A stretch of 61,059 nucleotides of DNA, from the IMG/VR virus record IMGVR_UViG_3300006754_005499, positions 1 to 61,059 of that record; one strand, given 5' to 3'. The first letter of the stretch is position 1. Every line of letters begins with the position of its first letter. This stretch comes from a virus. Under the pieces are notes generated by a model. That model was given only the letters and a program-made list of their open reading frames with translations, did no database searches and was not told the origin of the DNA. Position numbers and translations under genes: made by a program. Positions 8,361 through 20,000 of the stretch are shown here, piece after piece.

Positions 8361-11300
8361 TACTGGACTCCTCGCATTGGCAGCGTCACAGCATAAATCG
8401 TGTCGCAGGCGCCCTGGGGTTCAGCAGCCTGGAGTTCGGGCACGGCAACAGGGTTGGCCTCTTGATCTGCAGTGAGACGTCCTTTCACTATAAACATATC
8501 ATCAAACACAGTCATGTTTAAATATGAAGGGTGTATAACTCTAAGTGCATCATTCTGATATGGTACCAGGCGACAAAGAACATTGTAATCAAAATCTTGA
8601 GCGGTGGCCTTTTCCCAGCGAGGTGAATCCATTAATAAGACTCCGCCACTATCGTCTTGCATGGTATTGAATCCCTTTAACACTTGGATCTCCATTGTCT
8701 TATTCAAGTGAATGTCCACAAAGCCATCGTAGTTACGTGCCCACAAGTTAGAGGGGTTTCTGTAGCGATCTGGTTCTGGGTGTCCATTTGTTAGTATGAG
8801 TTTAACAGAGTTGGGTAGACTATTATATGCATTTCCTGCTTCCAGGGCTGCTTCGGCGCGCCGCCATTCGGGGCCATTAACATCAGAAAAGAGAAAGTTT
8901 ATATACTTTCTAGACAAAGATGTTTTCTGAGAGTCTAACAGCGCATCAAAGAATTTGGCAGTATCGGCAGAACTAGGTACTTTGAAAGTTCTGAAGTATG
9001 CATTAGAGCCCAGCTGAGCGCCGACGGCGTAGGGATCGAGGTAGCCAGTAAATGAATCATCCAAACCCATTATCGAAGCGGCGGATGGGGAATCGTCATC
9101 TTGTTGAACGACCTCTGCTAAGTTTTCTACTCCTCTAACCATCCTATTTAATAAGTAATTATAACTTGACTTTGTAAACACGGTAGCGTTCTGAAACTCG
9201 AATATACTATCAAGGGTGTCCCCAAGACGGTACCGGTCATTTCTATTTGGGTTCTGTCGGTTTGGAGACTGCGGAGGACGGGTATAAAAATCCTCTTTAA
9301 TAGCAGGCACGTTGTCTGTTTCAATAAGTTTATTGAGCAAACGTATGCGAGCAACCATCAGGTCATAGCTGCGAAGGCCTTCCATGTAATGCGCCGGGGT
9401 GGCAGCTATATTATACGCATGTTCAAATACAAATAAGTCCAAGTTCTGCAAGCTTTCAGGGAATCTTTGCATGTCTTCCATGGTTTGGTTAGAGTTACTC
9501 CCGTGTGCGTCCAGTACGATGTACTGTGGCGTGAGATATGAATATTGAGAGGGCTTTGCAAAGTCTGGGGTACCTCCGGCGTCGCTGCCGATGTTTTCCA
9601 AAATACCTCCCCAGCTGGGATCGAAAAAGCTCTTCTTCACTTCTTTTTTCGAAAGCGCGGTGATGTATTCATGGCCAAGGATTCTGATACCATCAGGGTA
9701 CCTTTCCTCCCACCTTTGCCAGTCTCCTCCGTCCGTAGCGCTAATTGCACGGGCATTGTTGGGCACCGTGTAACGCGCATTTAGATAGTAATATCCATTA
9801 GCGGCTGTACGGCCAGCTTGGATGGTTTTGCTGGACCGTCTTTCTATGGCGAAGTCCCGCGGGGGACGGGCGCCGGCTGGACGGGCTGCCCAGACCTCTG
9901 AGTTAGGGTAGTGTGGCTTAACCGCGATCGAAAGGAGTTCGTCAATTTTAGACATAGTGTTCTGTAACAAATCCATTATCCTATAGACTGTTTTTCTGGA
10001 ACAGGTACAGACCCCCAGAAAGCCTCTCAAGATATTGCTCACCTCTTCTCGGTTAAAACTAGACGGATCCGCAGAGAGAGTTGCCAAAGTGTTAATAAAC
10101 ACACCATTACGCTTATAAAGTCGCTGTGCAATCGTTTTGACCGGTTGCGGAATACCGCTGGCTGCACTCTCCATCGCTCGAATAAAAGAATCACTAGGAC
10201 GATTAAGAGCGTTGTTGTAGTTCCCTCTTACAGTATAGTTTCCATTGGCTTGGCGATCCTGGGCAACACTTATTCCATATCCTTTACCATCTTGGGAATT
10301 TTGGACGGCGTTTACTCCATTAACCATCAGAAGATTGTAATACTGTGATAAGTCGTTCAATAGCCCTCGTAACTGTGTTCTCCGTTCACTCAGATAACCC
10401 TGTGTTTTATCAAGTATTTTAAACCTGACGCCGTACTGGTAGGCTCCGCCAGTCAAATTGGCGGCGGATAAATCCTCTGCAGAGAAGAACCTTGCTTTCC
10501 CAGTTTGGTATGCAAAGTTAGCTTGTGTTGAGGAGGCAGCCGTAAACTCGCCATTATGCTTATTCGCTAGAAGATCCGTTACTTCGCGAAGTTTTCCGCT
10601 TATGGTCGAATTTTTATGGAACGTTCCGTCGATATCCGCACTGTCTATTACAATGTCCGGGGCGGTTGCAGTCTCTCTGGTGCCTACATTCGGATAATCA
10701 GTGTCTGGGCCTCCAAGTCGATTGTGGACCTGAAGATCTCTAATTTGATGCCTTATTACCTCCAAAGATTTAATTTCCACACGCGTCATCACCTCTCTTC
10801 TTTCTGGAGGGGAGAGGCGTCGGAAGAAAGCGCCTATTGGAGAATTCTGAAAAACGGCTGTTTCCATGTCAATTCCAAAAAACAGTTTATTGACTCGACC
10901 AGAGTCAGAAGTTATATGAATATCTGTCACCGGATCCAATCTTTGATATATCACATTATTGTTTTCTTGATTGACTCCTCCAATTGAGGGCAAGAACTCT
11001 TTAATATTCGTTAAACCCAAATTATACTCAAAACGCTGGGCCTTATCTATGATTCTATTGTCTTGTATTTTATTATTTGGAAGGTAGTCTATCCTTAAGC
11101 GGGGCTGAACCTTGCTTGAGTCTCGGCGATTCCCGCCATACCATCCGCGCTCTAGCTGGCCGCCACGCTCGTCCTCGCCAACATAAAGACCAGAATCATA
11201 AAATACTGGGCCCTTCCACTGTTCGCCGGATCGATAACCTTCAATATTTTGATCCACGAAGAATACACTACTAGTCCTTACTAATGCTCCGGACTCTATG

Positions 11301-13000
11301 ATGTTCTCCCCTGTTGGATTGCCGACAAAGAAGGGTGCGTATTTGCCGAAATACGTTGGGTTGAGCACAGTAGCTAAGTCAACATCGGCCGATTGGTTGA
11401 GCTGTTGTACAAACCCAACAACATTCAAATACGGTAATATATATAACCTCAAGCTTCTTGGGTTTGTTGCCAGGACTTGTTCAGGCAACTCAAAGTTAAT
11501 ATCGCATGTTCTGTTGCCGTCTTTATCGAGAACAGCCTCACGTTGAAGTTCGGAATATGGGTTGTTCCCCGTACTCATCATTTCGAAAATGTTGAAGACC
11601 TGTGCCACGATCCTACCCTGGGCCCGGCCATTTAATCCTGCGTCAACATAATCTCTGGGGTTTGGCGAATCAATTTTAAATAACTGGTTCCAACCAGTCT
11701 CTGTTGCTGCGTTCCTAAAAAGTTGTTCAACATACTCGTGAATCTCGCTTACCGGAAGGTGATGATTTTCCTCCTCTTTTACCCAGACAGCGAGGAACTC
11801 CAGTTGTTGTGCTAGTTGTTCGTCTGACATAAGAGTACTAAAAACCGTGTTGGCCGGCTGGGTTATCTTAACGTTAATTAGAGTCTTTACCGAAACAGTA
11901 GAGTCCATATCGTCCATATTGCTTTGAGCAGTATACAGCACAGATCTGTCAGTCGCAGCATCCCAAGCTTGTTGTCCCGCAATCTGTTCCCCAATCAAGT
12001 CTTGGTAATACAATACGCTGGCCCGGCGGACTATCTCATAGATGAATGGCAAAACAATCGTTTGTAACGCTGTATGATGGTGGCCGTCTAGTTCCTTGCC
12101 ACGCGGATATAAAGAACTGTAGACATCTTCTAGGTTTTTCAGACCTGCCAAAGTTATATTATAAGAGGGGGACGCTCCCAATAATAACTCTGTATCTGCA
12201 CTTAAAACGTATTCCGAAGATAAGTCTGGAGAGTTGATAAAGTTAATCAACTCATCAATTGCGAAATTTGGTAAGAGTTCGGGAGTGCCTGTGCGACCGA
12301 CGGCATTATAGGAACCGGGGTCATATGCTGCGGAGGTGCGGTATAACCAGTCACCCTCAGGAAAATTCCAAGGCTCAATGGGCCCAAATTTGTCAATAAC
12401 CTGGGCGTCTGTGCGCAAGAACCCATAATTCCTCCTGAATCCTCCTTGAGGATTATTGCCTCGATTAAAAACATCCTCAAACCTGGCGGTCTTCCAAGGA
12501 CCTTGTCTAACAGCAGTCTTCGCAAGGAACTCTTGCACAATTTTGTTGACGGCGTAAGCATGCTTAGCCTTATTAAAGATTTCCACCCAGTGAGCTAAGC
12601 GGTTAGCTGCGGGACGTGAATCAATTGAAAGGCGCGCCCAGGCCCAGTTTCTAAAAATTTGTAAGTAGCGCCCGTTATCTCGTGAAAAGTCTCTAACCAT
12701 TTCCAGGTAGGTGCCGGAGGGGCGATGAAGACGTGGATTAGGATCCCCACTCCACGCGCGAGCGATATACTCCCGACGTTCATCAGCCGTCAAAGCTGGC
12801 GAGGTAATATCATAAAAATCATCTACGGCGTTGCTTATCCTTGCCGCAGTCTCTGCTGCCCTAGGGTTAGGGCCCTCAAACCCAGTCTCCACAATATGAG
12901 GGTTATCTTCAATAATCGTGTTGCCACCCGAAGAAAGTGAAATACGTCGAACCCTGACTTCTGGGATTGTGGAGTCTACAGCATTAAGATAATCCGCCAT
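8360..13000 (-). CDS. very large hypothetical virion protein (1,546 aa)
   Basis: I do not recognise a domain in this 1,546-aa protein. It is soluble, with no signal peptide or membrane segment. Composition is even, with many Asn, Asp, Arg and Tyr residues and long predicted helical stretches between beta-rich parts. Residues from about 950 to 1000 contain the only clustered cysteines (CTC). It begins 2 nt after the stop of the 340-aa gene and ends by one-base overlap with the 927-aa gene, so the three are surely one transcription unit. Position inside the tail-gene block suggests a virion component; an injected internal protein is also possible. Confidence 0.7.
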   Translation of the reverse strand: MADYLNAVDSTIPEVRVRRISLSSGGNTIIEDNPHIVETGFEGPNPRAAETAARISNAVDDFYDITSPALTADERREYIARAWSGDPNPRLHRPSGTYLEMVRDFSRDNGRYLQIFRNWAWARLSIDSRPAANRLAHWVEIFNKAKHAYAVNKIVQEFLAKTAVRQGPWKTARFEDVFNRGNNPQGGFRRNYGFLRTDAQVIDKFGPIEPWNFPEGDWLYRTSAAYDPGSYNAVGRTGTPELLPNFAIDELINFINSPDLSSEYVLSADTELLLGASPSYNITLAGLKNLEDVYSSLYPRGKELDGHHHTALQTIVLPFIYEIVRRASVLYYQDLIGEQIAGQQAWDAATDRSVLYTAQSNMDDMDSTVSVKTLINVKITQPANTVFSTLMSDEQLAQQLEFLAVWVKEEENHHLPVSEIHEYVEQLFRNAATETGWNQLFKIDSPNPRDYVDAGLNGRAQGRIVAQVFNIFEMMSTGNNPYSELQREAVLDKDGNRTCDINFELPEQVLATNPRSLRLYILPYLNVVGFVQQLNQSADVDLATVLNPTYFGKYAPFFVGNPTGENIIESGALVRTSSVFFVDQNIEGYRSGEQWKGPVFYDSGLYVGEDERGGQLERGWYGGNRRDSSKVQPRLRIDYLPNNKIQDNRIIDKAQRFEYNLGLTNIKEFLPSIGGVNQENNNVIYQRLDPVTDIHITSDSGRVNKLFFGIDMETAVFQNSPIGAFFRRLSPPERREVMTRVEIKSLEVIRHQIRDLQVHNRLGGPDTDYPNVGTRETATAPDIVIDSADIDGTFHKNSTISGKLREVTDLLANKHNGEFTAASSTQANFAYQTGKARFFSAEDLSAANLTGGAYQYGVRFKILDKTQGYLSERRTQLRGLLNDLSQYYNLLMVNGVNAVQNSQDGKGYGISVAQDRQANGNYTVRGNYNNALNRPSDSFIRAMESAASGIPQPVKTIAQRLYKRNGVFINTLATLSADPSSFNREEVSNILRGFLGVCTCSRKTVYRIMDLLQNTMSKIDELLSIAVKPHYPNSEVWAARPAGARPPRDFAIERRSSKTIQAGRTAANGYYYLNARYTVPNNARAISATDGGDWQRWEERYPDGIRILGHEYITALSKKEVKKSFFDPSWGGILENIGSDAGGTPDFAKPSQYSYLTPQYIVLDAHGSNSNQTMEDMQRFPESLQNLDLFVFEHAYNIAATPAHYMEGLRSYDLMVARIRLLNKLIETDNVPAIKEDFYTRPPQSPNRQNPNRNDRYRLGDTLDSIFEFQNATVFTKSSYNYLLNRMVRGVENLAEVVQQDDDSPSAASIMGLDDSFTGYLDPYAVGAQLGSNAYFRTFKVPSSADTAKFFDALLDSQKTSLSRKYINFLFSDVNGPEWRRAEAALEAGNAYNSLPNSVKLILTNGHPEPDRYRNPSNLWARNYDGFVDIHLNKTMEIQVLKGFNTMQDDSGGVLLMDSPRWEKATAQDFDYNVLCRLVPYQNDALRVIHPSYLNMTVFDDMFIVKGRLTADQEANPVAVPELQAAEPQGACDTIYAVTLPMRGVQ

Positions 13001-13002
13001 TG

Positions 13003-14025
13003 CTAATCCTCACACGGCCCGAGACCGTCCTCCTCATTGAGTGGAATACCATAAACGTCTTCATTCTTTGCGTCGTCATCAGTAGTGCACTCCACACTTC
13101 GTTTATCAAAAATACCCTTTGCTGGATCGGCTGGCTTAAGCCTGCACATTATATCTTGGTCAATTTCTTTGTCCACAAATATATCTAAAAAGTACTCAAC
13201 ATAAGTAGAATCTAGAACAGGATTTATTGCAAGATTGGCATCGTCACTGGCAAAGGACATGGCCGAACCGGTATAATGACAGGTTGTGGCACGCTCGTTG
13301 TTCAAAAAGTCAACAGTACCATTAAGCTCAGTTACTTCTATATCAAAATTTTCTTTAGAAAAGACACCGTGAACTTCAAATAAGTCTAAGATCAGATCTT
13401 CTTTCTTAAAGATTATCGCACTGCGATCATTGAATACGTGGATTATCTCAACGTCATCAGAATCCTCATACCCCCAATCATCAACATTCTGGACAGTCTC
13501 TAATACACAATTCAGGTTAGCCGTAACCTGTGGAATACGTCGTGAAGGGTGGGCTGGGGGACCACCAGGACGATCAGCAACAACGCTAGAAGTTAGATAT
13601 GATGACGCACTATCAAATTGGTTACGTAAGGCACTAACCTTCCATGCGGGTATAAATTCGCTAGCTGGGCTGGCGGTACCAAGTGGGGGACCCAAGGCGT
13701 ATTCTTTTTCTTTCACGCTCTGAAATGGTATGAAATCAGTATCATTAATTTCAGGCTTTTCGGTGCGCACTTCGTTGATCACTTGTTTAACCGATGTTTC
13801 AGCGCCCACATAGTTTACCTGGTTTTTAATTCGTAGAGAACCTGTGATGCGGGGTTGTGAATCATTGCGAGCCTCCGCTACTCCGCCGGCATTTCCGTCG
13901 TAAATAATGTCGTCGTCAAAGAAACTGTAGTAGACAGGTTTAAATTTGCCCTCAGACAAAAGTCTTTTACCATGAGTGGTTAACTCAATATCAATGACAT
14001 CTTCTTTTTTATTATAAAACGACAT
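13003..14025 (-). CDS. putative virion structural protein with LTxxGKxLLSxGKF N-terminal module
   Basis: A 340-aa acidic protein. Its first 45 residues (DIELTTHGKRLLSEGKFKP, then FFDDDIIYDG) are of a type common in presumed structural proteins of uncultured phages and match the N-terminus of the 317-aa product of 4551-5504 in spacing and key residues (L-T-x-x-G, basic/Leu, G-x-F, two or three Asp, I-x-Y). The C-terminus is very acidic with a few Cys. The ATG overlaps the stop of the giant upstream gene by one base, so expression is tied to it. It may be an adaptor that anchors larger tail proteins, but that is inference from size and position. Confidence 0.7.
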   Translation of the reverse strand: MSFYNKKEDVIDIELTTHGKRLLSEGKFKPVYYSFFDDDIIYDGNAGGVAEARNDSQPRITGSLRIKNQVNYVGAETSVKQVINEVRTEKPEINDTDFIPFQSVKEKEYALGPPLGTASPASEFIPAWKVSALRNQFDSASSYLTSSVVADRPGGPPAHPSRRIPQVTANLNCVLETVQNVDDWGYEDSDDVEIIHVFNDRSAIIFKKEDLILDLFEVHGVFSKENFDIEVTELNGTVDFLNNERATTCHYTGSAMSFASDDANLAINPVLDSTYVEYFLDIFVDKEIDQDIMCRLKPADPAKGIFDKRSVECTTDDDAKNEDVYGIPLNEEDGLGPCED

Positions 14026-17000
14026 TATTCATCCCCTCCGTCGGCAGCCCCAGCGATGTCGCCGGCGGGAGCCGGGGGTGGCGCAGGCGCGTCCGCTGTA
14101 TACTCGACAGACGCGTCTATCTTAGCTAATTCAACTAAGGAGAAGAAGTCATACGGCCAGTTGTAACTGTATGGTGGTTCTGCGCTTTTCGAGCTTCCGG
14201 GCCGGCCGAAAAGCTGTTCGTAACTAAAGCGAGCGTCATCAGCGCTGTCCAAAGTTTTACGGTAATAATTCATCTTGGCGCGCTGTTTAACCTTGAACAC
14301 CATAAATTTAATATTTCGGATATCGCGGGTGCGGCCGTGTCGTTGCAGGTGAATAAGATCATTGAGTAAGAGGTCGTCACTAATCGTAGCCGTGGCTGTC
14401 TCCATCCTCTCATGGATTGATGGAGGCAGGTTTTGCCAGATATCAGTAACGTCAAGAGTCGTTAGTTGGTGTTTAAACTCAAATATAAACATCGAAATAG
14501 GTAGCACCGTGCCAGGGCGATTTTGGCCTTGTGGCCCGGCGCGCCAACCATCGTAATAGAGACAATTAAACTGGGGTGGCATGACATATTCACCCATTTT
14601 TCGAAATTGCTCGGCTAACTCGAAATAAGGATTGGAAGTAGGGAGAACCGTGTTCTCTTCCAGAAGCGACAAAGCAAAGTGCGCGTCTTGTGTAGAAATG
14701 GGATAGAAATCCTTGCCATCCGGAGTCTCTTGATACGGAATTGCTACAACGGCCTCTTTGATCTCTTTTTCAATTGCAGGCTTTCCAAGCGGTTCTGCTC
14801 CACGCTTGAAACCCATCAAATCAACGAGCGAGCCTGTAACGGCTGTCCGGACGGGTGGCGTATCTAGGTTATAGAGGCGCCCCCACTGTAGAAGCGATTG
14901 GTCGTATACATCAGCATTAACACTATCCCTAATTTCTAAAAAGATCCCTTCGCCTGGTGGCGGCGTGGCGCCATACTGGTGCCACATGCCAAAAGTTACG
15001 ATACTGTTGGCATCAGTATGAGTAATGGGGGGCTGCGGATAAATCCCCCTAGCTGCTAAAGAAGACGATCTAAAATCCAAGATAGGCGTTTCAAAGCGAC
15101 TTTGAATTACCAATACCTCCGATTCAGAATCGGAGAGCCCCTCTGGCGCTCTTGATATCGCACCAAATGATACATCCTTTGCTCTTACTTTTACCAGTTC
15201 TGCAGGGTTTTGAGAAATATTAAGGGATGCGCTTATTTGAGAGCCGTCCACCCACGCGGGGCCAAACTGTAAGGCGCCAACAGGATCAACTAGGCCGTCA
15301 AGATGATAATATTTCACAGTCATATTGGAAAGGATCTCATCCAACGAATAGACCTGCCCCTCGCCGGCGCCGCGGAAAGGTACAAACTCAAGCCGAGCAA
15401 TAGAAGGATAAGAAAGATGAGAAGGAGTAAAAGGAAAACATTGCCAGTTATAAATAGCAGCGTTGAGGCCGTCCGTCATTTCTTTGGAAGAATTAACCGG
15501 GGGCCCGAATGCAAGACCAGTGTAGTCAGTCCAGCCCGTCTCGCCGGCGACGCCCTTGCCCTGGATCTGATTATACATCATAGGAAAGTTTAGCGTCGAT
15601 GGATCGGGCGCGGACCCCATGTGCGCTGGGCCAGGAAGGGGCCCAGGAGTGCTACCCGTAGATACGTTTTGAGAAATTATAACGTCCATAGAAAAAACAT
15701 CAGCGACAGAATTTCCCGTATTACCAAAATTTGCATCCCCGTCAGGCAAGGAGACCAAAGAAGTAAGAGTGGAATCCTTCAAGAAAAAGTCAATTGTTTC
15801 GGCCAAGAAATTGTGCATCGCCATCTTATACCGACTATCGAAGGAACCATGAAGAGATGCGGTAGCATTTATCTCGGTCCTATTAATCTCAGGTTCGTTC
15901 ACACCACGAGTGGGGTGGTCAGCATCAATATATTGTTGTTCTATATCTCGTATGTTATTCAAGACTCTCTCTGGTTCCAGCAGGGACTCGAAGGGCGCCC
16001 GATAACTAGCGCTAAGACAGATATAAGAACCAGAGGCGTTCTTCCCGACGTACGCATTGTAGTCGGCATCTTTAGCTGTAGGGTCTGTTAAGAAGTCATC
16101 AGAACCAGTATAGATTGGCCAGTCAACGGCGAGACCCGACTTGATTGTATTATAAAGTATGCCAGGAGCGAAGAAAGGCTGTAAGGCCGCTCGGAAACGC
16201 TGATCGGCCGGGGGGTAGAAGCCGAGCGGTGCTATTCCGCGGCCGCCAGCTAGCCAAGGCGCGCCGCTGCAACTCATTGCCGGCCCATAAGACTGCGAGA
16301 ATAAAGTAGCCAATTGCACACTTCTTTGTGCTGGATAGAAGCCGTTATACGGCAAGAACTTTTTGATCGCTCGACAACTAAGGGTTAACCGCGTGGGGTT
16401 CATGTCGGTACCTTCGTTTATATCATCTAACACATCAAAGTACTTTAACATGTCTGTCAAAGAATATTCTTCAAAGAAACCGTCCATTGAACTACTAGCA
16501 ACAACGCCGGCGGGCAATGCGTTATTGAGTACCGCCCCAGTTAAGCTTAACATCCCCGGCACTTCTTCGTGCACCTGCGCGCCGCGGCCGAACGACCCCC
16601 AGGTGGGAGGCGTCGGGGGCCGGGCCCGGGACGGGTCCGAGTGGGGCTCAAACTCACCATTGCGTTCAGTAATATAGTAAGCCATGTGATCGCTAATTCG
16701 GAACTCAGGAACTATTGTATAATCCGGAGCTTTAACTCGAATATCAGCCGCATAGGCATCATACGATTCATAGTAGAAAGGATTCTTCCCCGCCTCGGCG
16801 CCGGCTGTCCATCGTACACCAGCAAGACCTCGAAATGTTCCCGCATCGGGGCCCGGAACACCGGCGCGATTGTAAGACACGCCCAAGCCAAAATGGGTTT
16901 CGGAGTCGCCGGGCTCGACGCTCGATGTGCCATACGCAATACTATATCGATTCTGCAACTCACCAGCTCTCCCGAAGGAGGACGGGACATTGGATGCACC

Positions 17001-20000
17001 AGAGACGTGACCGTTATAACGAGCATCCAACACCCATATACTCTGGGTCCCGATCGGCCATCCTTGCGAGTTTACATAGCGCCAGTAACGCTCGGCGGCG
17101 GGGATCAAGTCGCCGGCGGGCGTGTAGACGTCGTACCAGTTCGTTGGCGTGCGCGAGCCGCTGAGTGGGTGCCAGAAATCAACAATAAACGCTTCTCTCT
17201 GTCTGACTTTGGCCAAGAAAGCGTTCTTGCCGCGAGGGAAGATTGTTTCCTGATAGGTGAACTTTCTCAAGGCATGTTCCGGTGGCATATAGCCGTTCTT
17301 GGTGGCGTCCATGATATTTGTATGAACCTCGTCCACATCACGAGGCAATAAGTAAGTGTAAAGAGCAGTATTGACTTCTTCATTAAACGTCTCCATTTGA
17401 TTGGAGAAAGTATCAGTAAGAATAATCTCGTTCGGCGAGCGCTGGGGGCCCATCTCATGAATTAATGGCTTGTACTTAGACGTTACCATTGACTGTGTAG
17501 CATTAATCATGTATGCTGAGCGGGCCGCGAAGGAGTTGCGACGCGAATCTGCGTTATACTTGTGGTCATAATCGCTGCCAAGCTGCCTTATAGTTTGACG
17601 TGCAATTGGAAGAACAGATAGCTGACTCTCTTTCTTATGTTGCCTAGCAACTGGATGCTCACCTGTTCTAATTTGTTTCCATGAGGGATATTGATAGGGA
17701 CCGTTTCGGTGGTTTAAGAGTCCGTTGAGCATTCTCACTTCGCCCCCCGTCCGTGTGGAAACCGGGAACGCTGACCATATATCTACCAAACCTCCTTGAT
17801 ATATCTGGTCGGCGCGCTCGCCCAGAAGGCCCCAACTATAGCTCAAAGGATACCCTGCGATATTCGTACTCGAAGTAACTGGCTCATAAAGGTTGGTATT
17901 GAGGCCCACGAAATCATCATGAATGAATTGGTCAGCGCCCTTCTGTGCTACCGGGGTGGCGTAGCGGCGGCGCGCCTGGGCGTCGTCGGGGTCCACGTAC
18001 GTACCCAGATCGCTGCTACTAAGAAACGTTATGTCCGTTGAAGAAGTTGTGTATCCGAACGCATCCGAACTTAACATCGAAGAAGTTATCCACATATATT
18101 GTGAATCAGATTGAGGAATGGCATGCTGCACAAACATATTGTCATAAATGCGCGTGCCCAGAGTTGCAACGGTGCGGCCGCTAGCAGTCATGGAACTGCG
18201 CACGAAGCCGGCGGCGACTGAGTCGTGAGGGATCAAGGGGAAACTACCCGTGGCGCCATCGATTATCAAATCAGGTGTGTCACCGGGGGTGTTTCCAAAT
18301 CTCCACCACGCCTTTAAGGAACTGGAAATACCCAGTTCGGGGCCGGCGGCGAGGATGCCTCTCATAGACTGATAAGGGTTAACGAGACCAAATGTGTATG
18401 AATCAGAACCTATATACCTACACGTATGTTTGTTCGCAGTGACGGAGAGATATTCGTCATAGACTTGCATACCGGCCATTTCGCCTTTAAAGAAGGCGCC
18501 GGGATTGGCGTCGCCGTATCCGTCGGCAGAGGCCGAGGGCGAGCCGCCAACACACAGGTTGGGGACGCCGCTGTAAGTAATTTTAAAGTAACCTCCCTCG
18601 TCGACGTAAACTCCATCGATATACAAAGCAGCGGTGCGGCCGGAGTCGTAGTGCAGTACACTGACAAAATGCCACTCACCATCGACTATAGAATTTGTCG
18701 ATACTGCCGCTGGGGATGCGGGGATATCACCTTCCTCCTCATAAATAGCAATTTTTCCATCACTCTTTCGAACACACAACAAGAGTTCCAGGCCGGTGCC
18801 CCCCTCATCATAAATCGCCCAGACAGTACCGTAATCCTCAGAGGGGGTTTCCGCCTTTATCCAACAACCAATCGTAAAATCGATGTTGTAGCCGATGCTC
18901 GGCCCCTGGATGATATCATACAGATTCGCTTTATACATGCCGCTTGTACCATCAAAATAAGTACCCATACCCCCCTTGACAGCCTCCCACTTGCCCGGGC
19001 TTGGGATTATTGAACCAAGAGGGGCGTCAACGAATAACTGGGGATTGTTGTTTGCATCCGGATGTGGGAGCGCCGGCGATTCGAAGCGTGAACTATCCCG
19101 CAGCATGTATGGTTCCGCATTAATTCCATAGTCCATATAAGGAGCATTGCCCATTTGGTACCAAGCGACCAGCGTCCCAGAACATGGATGTTGGTTGAGG
19201 TCACAGGGGCCTGCTTGGTTGGCACCAAACTTATAAAGTTGTGTGATATCACTTCCTGTAAGTTCGGAATTCCAAAATGCAATATCGGTTATTGAGCCCT
19301 TAAATTCCGACGTCATGCCGGTATCTTCAGCGCCGATCCCAATTTTGGACGTGCCAGCATAGGAGGCCGATACGGCGCCATTAGCTACTGCCTTTCCATT
19401 CACATAAAGAGTAGAATAGGTAATGCCACCATCTCCGTTATAGCGACCGGTCACGCCTACGTGCATCCATTCACCCGCCTGAGCACTATAAGTGCTAGAG
19501 TTAATAGCAGACGCGCCATTTTGTGCCTCCACAAAAAATCGGCCAAGGGTGCCGCCGGATTCCTCAGCCCGGAGATGTATGGTGTCGAGGCCGCCGCCGG
19601 CGGGTCCTATGAAAAAAACCACTCCATCTTGCGAAAGTGAAGTAGGCACCTTTATCCAAGCAAAAGTAGAAAAAGAAGAGTTTTGAAGTCCTAATTCAGA
19701 TATAGCCAACCCAGACAAGTAGAGGTCATTTGTTCCATCAAAATAAATCGAATAATTGCTATACCACCGAGCATCATTCTCATACCTTCTGGCAACGTTT
19801 TGGTTAACTTTATGATATGAGGCAGATATTAAGTGCTGAACATTATCTAATTGGGCCGAGCTTGAAAGCGTATTTGCTTTCATCCCATACTTAGCGGCGT
19901 GTTGTGCAAAAAGAGAGTTTAATGGTTGGCGAACCGTGAGGTTACGCCACGGAAGCGCGTTGTATGGAGAGTACTCTTCTGAAGTGTAGTCTCGTGTTCC

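Noticed and set aside
16569-17351. 260-codon open frame on the plus strand, Arg-rich
   Set aside because: Antisense to the LamG giant in its most GC-rich part; Arg/Gly/Pro-rich translation is what a GC-rich shadow gives.
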